From an uncultured Anaerolineales bacterium (GTDB lineage Bacteria; Chloroflexota; Anaerolineae; Anaerolineales; UBA6663), in NCBI GenBank assembly GCA_937952305.1, contig CALFZO010000053.1, positions 161,587-225,586 of the forward strand: a stretch of 64,000 bases of DNA. The letters run 5' to 3'. Under the pieces are notes generated by a model. The model was not told the DNA's origin. It made no database searches and was given only the letters and a program-made list of their open reading frames with translations. Shown here piece by piece: positions 36,483 through 44,291 of the stretch. Made by a program: the position numbers and the translations under genes. Each line of letters opens with the position of its first letter. Within the stretch, counting starts at the first letter, position 1.

Positions 36483-37979
36483 TCACTCGCTGCGGACCGA
36501 ATGGGTTGGGCCGACCAGCCGCACCGACGGCTTGCCCACCAGCAGCCCGCACAACCCGCCGCGCTGCGCGACGTTGACGACCATCTTCTGCGACGCCCGC
36601 CCCAGCACGGATAACCCGTATTTGGTGGGCGCCAGCCCCATGACTGTGTAGAACGGCTCGACCGTGGCGGTCCCATCGGCGGCCACCACCGGAAATTCGT
36701 AGACCGGGATGCGCGTCAGGCGTTGCACCACCCATTGTTCCTCGCCGCTTTCGGCGGCGGTGACCGCCTCCTGCAGGGCCGCGTCCCACTCGCTCTGGCT
36801 CACCGCCGGCCCGATGACCACCCGGTCACCGCCGTACGAGCGGTTGGGCTTGAGCACCAGCAGGTCGTGTTCCTTGCGGATGTGCTCGAGCAGCTGGACG
36901 CTCTCGCCGTCGGCCAGCGTGGTCCGCCGGTCGGCGATGACGCGCGTCCACAGCACGTGGCGCCGGAAGACCTGGCGCTCGTCCGCGCTGAAATACTTGT
37001 TGGTGTACTGGGGATCGGTCAGGATCTCCCAGCAGCTCTTGTGGTCGAAGTCGCCGGCCAGCGACGAGATGACGCGGTTCTGCTTGAAGAGCTGGCGCAG
37101 CGGCCCGATGTCCACGCCCTCCTCGGCTTCGATGTAAAGCATGTCCCGGATCTCGTAGTCGCGGTAGACCGCGTCCACCACCCGGCCTTTGTAGAGCACT
37201 TCGCCGCCCACCTGGTACAGCTCGGTAGGGTCGGCGTGAAAGATGTTCAGGCCGTGGCGCTCCTGGTAATACTCAGCCAGACACTCCTGCTCCACCGGGC
37301 CATCCCCCGAATATTTGGGCTCGACGAAGCAGAGGTTGCGGCCGCTGCGCCCGATCCCCTCCAGGTGATCCAGGACTTCTTGGATGAAGAGCTCGCGCAA
37401 GTCCTGGCCGGCCTCCAGGCGCAGCTTGGGATCATGCCGCTGCAGGGCCGGCACCACCACGTCGGCCAGGAGCTGCTCCACGTTCGGGATCAGGTGGATG
37501 CCGCCCACGCCGGACAGGTTGGGCTCCATGAAGTGGAGCGAGTCCTTCCACATCGGGCTGGTCAGGTCGATGACGGCGTCCAGCCGGCCGAAGACCGGGT
37601 TATTCTCACGGTGGTTGGGGCCCCAATTATCCCACAGCCATTTTTCTTCGGGCGGCTCCAACGGGACCACGCCGCGCACGCCGAAGTCCTGGATGTACAG
37701 GTCCGGCAGGCGTTTGAGGGCGTTGATCAGGGTCAGGGCGACGAAATGCAGGTAGGCGAGCTGGTCCGGCAGGATGCCGGTGGGCCGCAGCATCACCGAG
37801 ATCGGCTCGGCCTCCCCCTCGCGCATGTAGATCAGCTTGCGCTGCAGCGCCTCGGCCCGCAGCGTGTCCCGCAGCTCGGAAAACTCGGACGGCGACAGAC
37901 GGCTGAACGCCTGTCGCAGCTGGCTGTCCAGGGTCAAACCACTCAGGCCGCGTTCTTCGGCGGGGGTCAGCGTCGACAT
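36483..37979 (-). CDS. ATP-grasp-like protein of unknown function
   Basis: The 498-residue protein shows ATP-grasp features in its C-terminal half (HDLLVLKPNRSYGGDRVVIG, and later EQWVVQRLTRIPVYEFPVV). The N-terminal half (LRPTGILPDQLAYLHFVALTLI) is not recognised. It resembles circularly permuted ATP-grasp proteins (DUF407-like) of uncertain substrate; a ligase function is inferred only. It is 44 nt upstream of the PmbA-like gene on the same strand. Confidence 0.7.
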   Translation of the reverse strand: MSTLTPAEERGLSGLTLDSQLRQAFSRLSPSEFSELRDTLRAEALQRKLIYMREGEAEPISVMLRPTGILPDQLAYLHFVALTLINALKRLPDLYIQDFGVRGVVPLEPPEEKWLWDNWGPNHRENNPVFGRLDAVIDLTSPMWKDSLHFMEPNLSGVGGIHLIPNVEQLLADVVVPALQRHDPKLRLEAGQDLRELFIQEVLDHLEGIGRSGRNLCFVEPKYSGDGPVEQECLAEYYQERHGLNIFHADPTELYQVGGEVLYKGRVVDAVYRDYEIRDMLYIEAEEGVDIGPLRQLFKQNRVISSLAGDFDHKSCWEILTDPQYTNKYFSADERQVFRRHVLWTRVIADRRTTLADGESVQLLEHIRKEHDLLVLKPNRSYGGDRVVIGPAVSQSEWDAALQEAVTAAESGEEQWVVQRLTRIPVYEFPVVAADGTATVEPFYTVMGLAPTKYGLSVLGRASQKMVVNVAQRGGLCGLLVGKPSVRLVGPTHSVRSE

Positions 37980-38151
37980 GCGTTTCCTTAGTGCCCCGTC
38001 CCGTTGACGGGGACGTCGGCTGCCGCTGGTATGGCTTCAGGCGCAGCGCTGCTACCTTCATCTCATCCAGACGGACGGGGCACATGTGAACCAAGCCGGG
38101 TAGCAGAAGTTTAGTATAAATGACCCAAACGTCAACCGATAGGAGCTTGGC
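37980..38151. promoter_or_regulatory. Divergent promoter region between ATP-grasp-like and nuclease genes
   Basis: On the plus strand TATAAA (38116-38121) lies 31 nt before the nuclease ATG and AGGAG 6 nt before it. On the minus strand TTGACG, 16 nt, TAAACT is a candidate for the ATP-grasp gene. No gene was found in the interval. Confidence 0.4.
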
Positions 38152-38850
38152 ATGCGAAAAACAACGAACGGCGCGCTGGGAGTGCTGGCGCTGTGGGCGC
38201 TGGCGGCCTGCCAGCCGGGGGCCCCGGCCGAACCGGGCGTGAGCGGGCCCGCCGGCGAAAGCGCGCGGGTCGTCGCCGTGATCGACGGCGACACCATCGA
38301 CGTGGTTCTGGCCGGCGGCCGGACCGAGCGCGTGCGCTACATCGGCGTGAACACGCCCGAGCGGGACCAGCCGTGCTACGCGGAGGCCACCGCGGCCAAC
38401 GCCGCCCTGGTCGCCGATCAGACGGTGACCCTGGTGGAAGATGTGAGCGAGACCGATCCCAACGGGCGTCTGCTGCGCTACGTGTACGTCGACGATGTCT
38501 TCGTCAATGCCCAGCTGGTGGCGGACGGCTACGCCGAAGCGCGTGAGTATCCGCCGGACACGGCCCAGGCCGAGGCCCTGGAGGCCCTGGAGGCCGAGGC
38601 GCGCGCCGTCCAGCGCCAGTGCCACGCCACCGGCGTCTTCGGCCCGGCGGCGCCCGCGCCCTACGTCTGCGCGGACGGCCAGCCCTGTATCAAGGGCAAC
38701 CGCAATGCCGAAGGCGCGCTGTATTATCACTTTCCCGGCTGCGGCGCGTACCCGCGCACGGAGATCAACGAAGCCGCGGGCGAGCGCTGGTTCACGTCCA
38801 GCGCGGAGGCGGAGGCCGCCGGCTGGCAGCGGGCGCCCAATTGCCCGTGA
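38152..38850 (+). CDS. Thermonuclease-family (SNase) lipoprotein
   Basis: The 232-residue protein has a signal peptide ending in a lipobox L-A-A-C (C20), then a staphylococcal nuclease domain: VIDGDTIDVVLAGG, RVRYIGVNTPERDQ and GRLLRYVYVDD. A Cys-rich tail (PCIKGNRNAEGALYYHFPGC, WFTSSAEAEAAGWQRAP) may bind metal, as in other SNase-like lipoproteins. It would degrade extracellular nucleic acids at the cell surface. AGGAG lies 6 nt before the ATG. Confidence 0.93.
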   Translation: MRKTTNGALGVLALWALAACQPGAPAEPGVSGPAGESARVVAVIDGDTIDVVLAGGRTERVRYIGVNTPERDQPCYAEATAANAALVADQTVTLVEDVSETDPNGRLLRYVYVDDVFVNAQLVADGYAEAREYPPDTAQAEALEALEAEARAVQRQCHATGVFGPAAPAPYVCADGQPCIKGNRNAEGALYYHFPGCGAYPRTEINEAAGERWFTSSAEAEAAGWQRAPNCP

Positions 38851-38954
38851 GCGCGCGGCTCCGCAGGATTATGGGCCGGCCGCGCCGGTTTTCCTCGGAT
38901 GTGGAGGCGCCGGCGGCTCGCTATGCTAAGGCGATCAGGGAGGACCCGCCCGCC

Positions 38955-41219
38955 ATGCCCATGCTTTCGCGCCGTCTCAAACACAGCCTGCCCGCCCTCG
39001 TCGGGGCGCTCGTCACCTTGGGGTGTTTGCAGTTAACGCCCGCACCGCCGCCCACCGTCACCGCCCAGAGCCCGGCGCCGACCGTCGCTGCGCCGCGGCC
39101 AGAGCCGACCACAGGCCCAACCCAGGCGGACACGCCCGCCGTGGCCGCCCTGGACAGCGGCGTCTACGCGGACGCGCTGGCGGCTGGCTGGGAAAACTGG
39201 TCGTGGGATACCGGCATCAACCTGGCGGCGTCCGCGCCCGTCCACGCCGGCAGTCACGCCGCCGCCGTTACTTTTCAGCAGGCCTGGGCCGGCTTCTACC
39301 TGCACGCCGGCGCGGCCCTGGACGGCGGCCAATTCACGGCCCTGCGCTTCTACCTCCACGGCGGGGCCGGCGGCGGCCAGCAGATCAGCGTGGCCGTGAA
39401 CGGCGACACCGCCCACGCCGTCACCGTCAACGCGCCGGCCGGCGCCTGGCAGCTGGTGGAACTGACGCTGGCGCAGCTGGGCAGCCCGGCCAGCCTCAAC
39501 GAGGTCTGGTGGCAGGACGCCTCCAACGGCGCGCAGGCCACGTTCTATCTGGACGACATCGTCTTCGTCGGCAGCGCCGCACCGCCGGCGGCGCTGGCCC
39601 TGAGCGTGAACGTCGGCGCCGGCCGCCACGCCATCAGCCCCCTGATCTACGGCCTCAACTTCGCCGACGAGACCTTCGCGGCTGAGCTGGACCTGCCGCT
39701 CAACCGCTGGGGCGGCAACAGCACCACGCGCTACAACTGGCAGAACGACACCTACAACACCGCCAGCGACTGGTTCTTCCAGAACATCCCCAACACCAAC
39801 GCGGACGTGGCCGCTCTGCCGGACGGCTCGGCCTCGGACCGCTTCGTCGAGCAGAACGAGCGGACCGGGACCGAGTCGCTGATCACGGTGCCGCTGATTG
39901 GCTGGGTGGCCAAACGCCGCCCGCCCAACGGCACGCACCCGTATGACTGCGGCTTCAGCGTCAGCAAGTACGGCGCGCAGCAGGCCACGGACTGGCAGTG
40001 GGACCCGGACTGCGGCAACGGCCTCCAGCCGAACGGCACGCCGCTCACCGGCAACAACCCGGCCGACACCAGCGTCGCCGTGGACCCGGCCTTTGTGCAG
40101 AACTGGGTGGACCACCTGGCAGGCCGCTTCGGGGCCGCCAACGCCGGCGGCGTGCGCTTCTACGCGCTGGATAACGAGCCGATGCTGTGGAACAGCACCC
40201 ACCGCGACATCCACCCGCAGGCCGTGACTTACGATGAACTGCGCGACCGGACCTACGCTTACGCGCCCGCGCTCAAGGCCGGCGACCTGGGCGCGCAGAC
40301 GCTCGGCCCGGTGCTGTGGGGCTGGTGCGCGTACTTCTACTCGGCTGCCGACAACTGCGCGCCGGGCGCCGACTATGCCGCCCACGGGAACACGCCCTTC
40401 GTGGCCTGGTACCTGGCGCAGATGCAGGCCTACGAGACCGCCCACGGCACCCGCCTCCTGGATTACCTGGACCTGCACTACTACCCGCAGGCCAACGGCG
40501 TCTCCCTCTCTTCGGCCGGCAACGCCGCCACGCAGGCCCTGCGCCTGCGCTCGACGCGCTCGCTCTGGGACCCGACTTACGTGGACGAAAGCTGGATCGC
40601 CCAGGCGGGGCCGGACGGCGGCAAGGTCCAGTTGATCCCGCGCATGCGCGCCTGGGTGGACGCCAACTACCCCGGCACGCGCCTGGCCCTCACCGAGTAC
40701 AACTGGGGCGGCCTGGAGCACATCAACGGCGCGCTGGCGCAGGCCGACGTGCTGGGCCTCTTCGGGCGCGAGGCCCTGGACCTGGCGACGCTGTGGGCGC
40801 CGCCCGAGGCGGACCAACCGGGCGCCTTCGCCTTCCGCCTGTACCGCAACTATGACGGCGGCGGCGCCAAGTTCGGCGATGTCAGCGTCAGCGCGGCCAG
40901 CACCGACCAGGCCAAGCTGTCCGTCTACGCCGCCCAGCGCACCGGCGACGACGTGGTCACGGTCCTGGTCGTCAACAAGAGCGGCGTCGCGCAGACCGCC
41001 GACCTGACGCTGACCGGCTTCACGGCCGCCGCCACCGCCCAGGTCTACCGCTACAGCGCCGCGAACCTGAACGCCATCGTGCGCGCCGCCGACCTCCTGG
41101 TGGACGGCGGCCAGGTGAGCGCCACCTATCCGGCTGACTCGATCAGCCTGCTGGTCTTCACGCCCAGCGCCGGGCCGGCGCCGCTCAACCGCGTCCACCT
41201 GCCCGTGGTCCGGCGTTAG
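38955..41219 (+). CDS. Family 44 glycoside hydrolase with lipobox-like signal and C-terminal tail
   Basis: The 754-residue secreted enzyme has a signal peptide ending VTLGC, a Pro/Thr linker, a beta-sandwich carbohydrate-binding-like domain (about 60-215), the GH44 barrel (about 220-640) and a C-terminal beta domain. GH44 residues seen: acid/base Glu in ALDNEPMLWNSTH and nucleophile Glu in ALTEYNWGG. GH44 cleaves xyloglucan and beta-1,4-glucans. The C-terminus ends LNRVHLPVVRR, like C-terminal tails common in secreted Anaerolineae proteins. ATG 38955 gives the signal peptide. Confidence 0.87.
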   Translation: MPMLSRRLKHSLPALVGALVTLGCLQLTPAPPPTVTAQSPAPTVAAPRPEPTTGPTQADTPAVAALDSGVYADALAAGWENWSWDTGINLAASAPVHAGSHAAAVTFQQAWAGFYLHAGAALDGGQFTALRFYLHGGAGGGQQISVAVNGDTAHAVTVNAPAGAWQLVELTLAQLGSPASLNEVWWQDASNGAQATFYLDDIVFVGSAAPPAALALSVNVGAGRHAISPLIYGLNFADETFAAELDLPLNRWGGNSTTRYNWQNDTYNTASDWFFQNIPNTNADVAALPDGSASDRFVEQNERTGTESLITVPLIGWVAKRRPPNGTHPYDCGFSVSKYGAQQATDWQWDPDCGNGLQPNGTPLTGNNPADTSVAVDPAFVQNWVDHLAGRFGAANAGGVRFYALDNEPMLWNSTHRDIHPQAVTYDELRDRTYAYAPALKAGDLGAQTLGPVLWGWCAYFYSAADNCAPGADYAAHGNTPFVAWYLAQMQAYETAHGTRLLDYLDLHYYPQANGVSLSSAGNAATQALRLRSTRSLWDPTYVDESWIAQAGPDGGKVQLIPRMRAWVDANYPGTRLALTEYNWGGLEHINGALAQADVLGLFGREALDLATLWAPPEADQPGAFAFRLYRNYDGGGAKFGDVSVSAASTDQAKLSVYAAQRTGDDVVTVLVVNKSGVAQTADLTLTGFTAAATAQVYRYSAANLNAIVRAADLLVDGGQVSATYPADSISLLVFTPSAGPAPLNRVHLPVVRR

Positions 41220-41236
41220 GCCCAGGCCGGATTTCG

Positions 41237-41245
41237 TGCTAGAAT
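41237..41245 (+). promoter_or_regulatory. Extended -10 promoter of the hisS leader
   Basis: TGC-TAGAAT (hexamer 41240-41245) lies 7 nt before the leader ATG at 41253. A -35 is weak (TTAGGC, 18-nt spacer). The start site would fall on the leader AUG. Confidence 0.7.
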
Positions 41246-41252
41246 CCGGGCC

Positions 41253-41312
41253 ATGTCGAGCCTGAGCTACCTCCCCCGCGGACACCATCATCCCCACCCA
41301 CATTGGGGTTAG
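41253..41312 (+). CDS. Histidine leader peptide (hisS attenuator)
   Basis: This 19-codon ORF reads MSSLSYLPRGHHHPHPHWG, with five His in seven residues, and ends TAG. It has no Shine-Dalgarno and starts 7 nt after an extended -10, so it should be translated leaderless. It lies between a promoter and an intrinsic terminator in front of hisS. Bases 41292-41300 (CCCCACCCA, inside the His run) can pair with 41320-41329 with one bulge. That competes with pairing of 41316-41325 to 41359-41368, which would break the terminator. Ribosome stalling at His codons would favour readthrough. Confidence 0.85.
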   Translation: MSSLSYLPRGHHHPHPHWG

Positions 41313-41358
41313 TTTGGCCTGGGCTGGGGTTGGATCACGACTTTCTTCAGCAGACACG

Positions 41359-41388
41359 AGCGCGGGCCACACGCCCGCGCTTTTGTTT
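41359..41388 (+). terminator. Attenuator terminator before hisS
   Basis: Stem of 9 bp (41359-41367 with 41373-41381), 5-nt loop, T-rich tail TTTTGTTT, ending 39 nt before the hisS ATG. The 5' arm pairs alternatively with 41316-41325 (9 of 10 positions, one G-U). Confidence 0.85.
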
Positions 41389-41426
41389 ACACTCACGCCG
41401 CGCCCGGCGCGGCTGGCGAGACGACC

Positions 41427-42692
41427 ATGAAAACCAAAATCCTGTCCGTCAAAGGCGCCCGCGATTTCTACCCGGAACAGCTGGCCCTGCGGCGCTGGCT
41501 GTACGCCAACATGCAGGCGGCCGCGCAGCAGTTCGGTTACCAGGAATATGACGGCCCGTTCCTGGAGACGCTCGACTTGTACGCGGCCAAGTCCGGCGAG
41601 GAGCTGGTGAAGGAGCAGGCCTTCGTCTTCAACGACCGGGGCGGCGACCAGATCACGCTGCGCCCGGAGCTGACGCCGTCGCTGGCGCGCATGGTGGCCG
41701 CCCGCCAGGGCCAGCTGCCCCGGCCCATCCGCTGGTGGAGCTTCGGGCCGTTCTGGCGCTATGAGCGGCCGCAGAAGGGGCGCTCACGCGAGTTCTTCCA
41801 GTGGAACGTGGACCTGATCGGCGCCGAGAGCCCGGCCGTGGACGCCGAGTTGGCGGCCGTGATGGTGACCTTCTTCCAGCGCCTGGGCTTCACGTCCAGC
41901 GAGGTCAAGATCCAGTTCAACAACCGCCGCCTGATGGACGGCCAGATCGCGGCGCTGGGCCTGGCCGAGCAGAAAAAGTCCGTCTTCCGCCTGATCGACC
42001 GGCGCGACAAGATGAGCGCGGAGGCCTGGAACAAGTACGCGGCCGACCTGGGCGTGGGCGCCGCCCAGCTAGACGGCCTCCAGGCCATGCTCGCCGACCG
42101 CGAGCTCTGGCGCAAGTCCGACGAGTGCCAGGCCTTCCTGGACGCGGCCGAAGCGCTGGGCATCGCCGCCTACCTGGAGTATGACCCCACCGTCATCCGC
42201 GGCCTGGACTACTACACCGGCACCGTCTTCGAGGCTCGTGACCGCGAGGGCGAGTTCCGCGCCATCCTGGGCGGCGGCCGCTACGATAACCTGGTGGGCG
42301 ACGTGGGCGGCGACCGCCTGCCCGGCGTCGGTTTCGCCATGGGCGATATGGTCATCGGCCTGGTGGCCCAGAAATACGGCAAGGTGCCGGCGCTGGCGAC
42401 CTCGCCAACGCAGGTGCTGGTCACCGTCTTCAGCCCCGCCAGCCAGGCCGAGTCGCTCCGGCTGGCGGCCGAACTGCGCGCCGCCGGCGTCCGGGCGGAG
42501 TGGTATCCGGAGGCCGCCAAGCTGGACCGCCAGCTGAAATATGCCGATGCCACCGGCGTGCGCTTCGCCGCCATCCTTGGGCCGGACGAGTTGGCCCAGG
42601 GAGTTGTTATGTTGAAGGACCTCAAAACGCGCACCCAGGCGCCGGTCTCCCGCGCGCAGCTGGCGGCCGAGTTGCAGGCCCGGCTCGGCTGA
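41427..42692 (+). CDS. hisS: Histidyl-tRNA synthetase
   Basis: The 421-residue class II synthetase has motif 1 (DFYPEQLALRRWLY), motif 2 (WRYERPQKGRSREFFQWN), the histidine-specific GLDYYTGTVFE and motif 3 (GVGFAMGDMVIG) with a C-terminal anticodon-binding domain. Presence of GLDYYTG argues for a true HisRS rather than HisZ. It follows a His-rich leader attenuator and is followed by tRNA-His, so enzyme and tRNA are neighbours. Confidence 0.97.
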   Translation: MKTKILSVKGARDFYPEQLALRRWLYANMQAAAQQFGYQEYDGPFLETLDLYAAKSGEELVKEQAFVFNDRGGDQITLRPELTPSLARMVAARQGQLPRPIRWWSFGPFWRYERPQKGRSREFFQWNVDLIGAESPAVDAELAAVMVTFFQRLGFTSSEVKIQFNNRRLMDGQIAALGLAEQKKSVFRLIDRRDKMSAEAWNKYAADLGVGAAQLDGLQAMLADRELWRKSDECQAFLDAAEALGIAAYLEYDPTVIRGLDYYTGTVFEARDREGEFRAILGGGRYDNLVGDVGGDRLPGVGFAMGDMVIGLVAQKYGKVPALATSPTQVLVTVFSPASQAESLRLAAELRAAGVRAEWYPEAAKLDRQLKYADATGVRFAAILGPDELAQGVVMLKDLKTRTQAPVSRAQLAAELQARLG

Positions 42693-42766
42693 ACCAGGCG
42701 GCTTTTCATAAATAGAACGGGCGTGCGCTGATTGGCGGAAATTCGGGTCTGGCGCCCGCCGAAATG

Positions 42767-42775
42767 TGTTAGAAT
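42767..42775 (+). promoter_or_regulatory. Extended -10 promoter of the tRNA cluster
   Basis: TGT-TAGAAT (hexamer 42770-42775) lies 30 nt before the tRNA-His gene and resembles the hisS leader promoter. Confidence 0.5.
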
Positions 42776-42805
42776 TTCGCCCGCGCCCGCGATGCCGGGA
42801 TCTAT

Positions 42806-42878
42806 GGTGGCTGTAGCTCAATGGCAGAGCACTTGACTGTGGCTCAAGGGGTTGCGGGTTCAAGCCCCGTCAGCCACC
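42806..42878 (+). tRNA. tRNA-His (GTG)
   Basis: Cloverleaf with acceptor GTGGCTG/CAGCCAC, an extra G at -1 opposite a C73 discriminator (the His identity signature), anticodon stem CTTGA/TCAAG and anticodon GTG at 42839-42841. The T arm is GCGGG-TTCAAGC-CCCGT. CCA is not encoded. It follows hisS. Confidence 0.96.
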
Positions 42879-42884
42879 CCTGAC

Positions 42885-42940
42885 GATAGTGGTTAGTGGA
42901 ACGTGGTTCGGTCCAAAGTCCACTTCCACTAACCACTATC
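42885..42940. repeat. Long perfect palindrome between two tRNA genes
   Basis: A 17-bp perfect inverted repeat (42885-42901 with 42924-42940), extended inward by 4 bp (42903-42906 with 42920-42923) past a single-base bulge, leaves a 13-nt loop. The arms are themselves built of AGTGG/TTAGTGG units. No T tail follows. Confidence 0.9.
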
Positions 42941-42949
42941 CATTTCCCT

Positions 42950-43023
42950 GCCCTCGTAGCTCAACTGGATAGAGCATCAGTCTTCGGAACTGAGGGTCGT
43001 GGGTTCGAATCCCGCCGAGGGCA
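42950..43023 (+). tRNA. tRNA-Arg (TCG)
   Basis: Cloverleaf with acceptor GCCCTCG/CGAGGGC, anticodon stem TCAGT/ACTGA, anticodon TCG at 42984-42986 and T arm GTGGG-TTCGAAT-CCCGC. CCA is not encoded. It reads CGA (and possibly other CGN) codons. Confidence 0.95.
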
Positions 43024-43134
43024 TTCATCGCAGATCGTCTCCGTCGTCGTCGTCGTCGCACGCATTTTCAGACGCTGTCACAATCCGATATAGCTGGCCG
43101 GGCCGGGACCCGGTCGTAGGACTGCCGCCAGACC

Positions 43135-44220
43135 ATGCGTCGCTCGCGAGAGTTGCTATTTAATGACGCCACGCAACGCCTTGAGCTGCTGCTGACGCCG
43201 CTCAACCGCTTGGATGTGTCGATTGAGACCTCTTTCCTGGCCGAGGCGATCCGCCTGGCCCGGGAGGACCTCAAGCGCCGGCGCCTCACCCAACTGCAGC
43301 CGCATTTTTACCTCTCCACCGGCTACGGCACCGTGGCCGGCACCGCCAGCATCGCCCTGGGCTTCTACGACTGCAACGAGCTGCTGCGCGGGCTCAACCA
43401 GGAGCTGCGCGGCTTCCTGTATTCGCACGAAGACATCGTCAACCTGGTCCGCCACGAGCTGGGCCACGCCTTCGCCTACGCCTACAAGTTGTACTCGCGC
43501 AAGGACTTCCGGCGCATCTTCAACGTCAAGGGCAACTACTTCAACACCTACCCGGTCACCGACCGCTACCTGGACCGGGTCAACCCGTGGAGCCGGGACT
43601 TTGTGAACCCGTCCGGCGACCACTATGCCCAGAAGCACCCGGACGAGGACTTCGCCGAGACGTTCACGGTGCTGTTGCAGCCCAGCTACAACTGGGAGCG
43701 CGCTTACCGCAACTACCCCGGCGCCCTGCGCAAGCTGCACTTCGTGGAGACGTTGCTGCAGGAGCTGGGCACCACGCCGCCCGTCATCGACCAAGCCCCC
43801 TACCCGTTCGAGCCGCTGGAGTCGTTCCGGATCACACTGGCCCAGTTCTTCAAGCTTCGCAGCACCCGCCACTATCGGCGGCGCGCCACGGGCTTCATCG
43901 ACCCGGACCTGCTCGACCTGTTCTGGCGTCCGGCGCCCGTGCTGCGCGGCAACCGCAAGCGCGAACGCGACTACGTGCACGGCGACAACTTCATCCGCAA
44001 GCACAAACGCGCCATCGTCACCCAGGTCAGCCGCTGGACGGGCGTCAGCGAACTCGTCGTCCGGGATCTGCTGGATAAGTGCAGCGCCCGCTCGCACGCG
44101 CTGGACCTGTGGGTGCGCAAGGACAGGCGCGAGAGCAAGCTGGTGGAGTTCACGACCTTTGTCTCCTACCGCTGCGCCTTGTACGCGCTGAACGAAAACT
44201 TCCTGAGCGGCCGCAAATAA
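43135..44220 (+). CDS. Putative zinc metallopeptidase (HELGH type)
   Basis: The 361-residue protein has H-E-L-G-H (H107, E108, H111) in NLVRHELGHAFAYAYKLY and a downstream acidic motif (HPDEDFAETF) that may supply the third ligand, as in putative zinc-peptidase Mx families. It has no signal peptide, so it is probably cytosolic. Substrate unknown. Confidence 0.82.
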   Translation: MRRSRELLFNDATQRLELLLTPLNRLDVSIETSFLAEAIRLAREDLKRRRLTQLQPHFYLSTGYGTVAGTASIALGFYDCNELLRGLNQELRGFLYSHEDIVNLVRHELGHAFAYAYKLYSRKDFRRIFNVKGNYFNTYPVTDRYLDRVNPWSRDFVNPSGDHYAQKHPDEDFAETFTVLLQPSYNWERAYRNYPGALRKLHFVETLLQELGTTPPVIDQAPYPFEPLESFRITLAQFFKLRSTRHYRRRATGFIDPDLLDLFWRPAPVLRGNRKRERDYVHGDNFIRKHKRAIVTQVSRWTGVSELVVRDLLDKCSARSHALDLWVRKDRRESKLVEFTTFVSYRCALYALNENFLSGRK

Positions 44221-44223
44221 AAA

Positions 44224-44268
44224 GCACCTCCGGCTGGCGCGGGCCAAACCCGTCGCCGGCGGAGGTGC
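44224..44268 (-). terminator. Intrinsic terminator of the GT4 gene
   Basis: A 9-bp stem (44224-44232 with 44260-44268) with an inner imperfect extension; on the minus strand it is followed by a T run (CTTTTTATTTG). It lies between convergent genes and mainly serves the minus-strand glycosyltransferase. Confidence 0.78.
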
Positions 44269-44291
44269 CGCTTGTCCCCGGGCCGCCGCGC

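Noticed and set aside
37980..38110. Leader ORF starting ATG-TGC-CCC before the ATP-grasp-like gene
   Set aside because: It has no amino acid bias and no terminator, and it runs out of frame into the gene, so it does not fit the attenuator pattern.
39033..41396. 787-codon minus-strand ORF opposite the GH44 gene
   Set aside because: Shadow frame; it also runs through the hisS leader region, which has its own better explanation.
43041..43060. Short GTC repeat after tRNA-Arg as a CRISPR or microsatellite
   Set aside because: Only about five 3-nt units without spacers; likely chance in GC-rich DNA.
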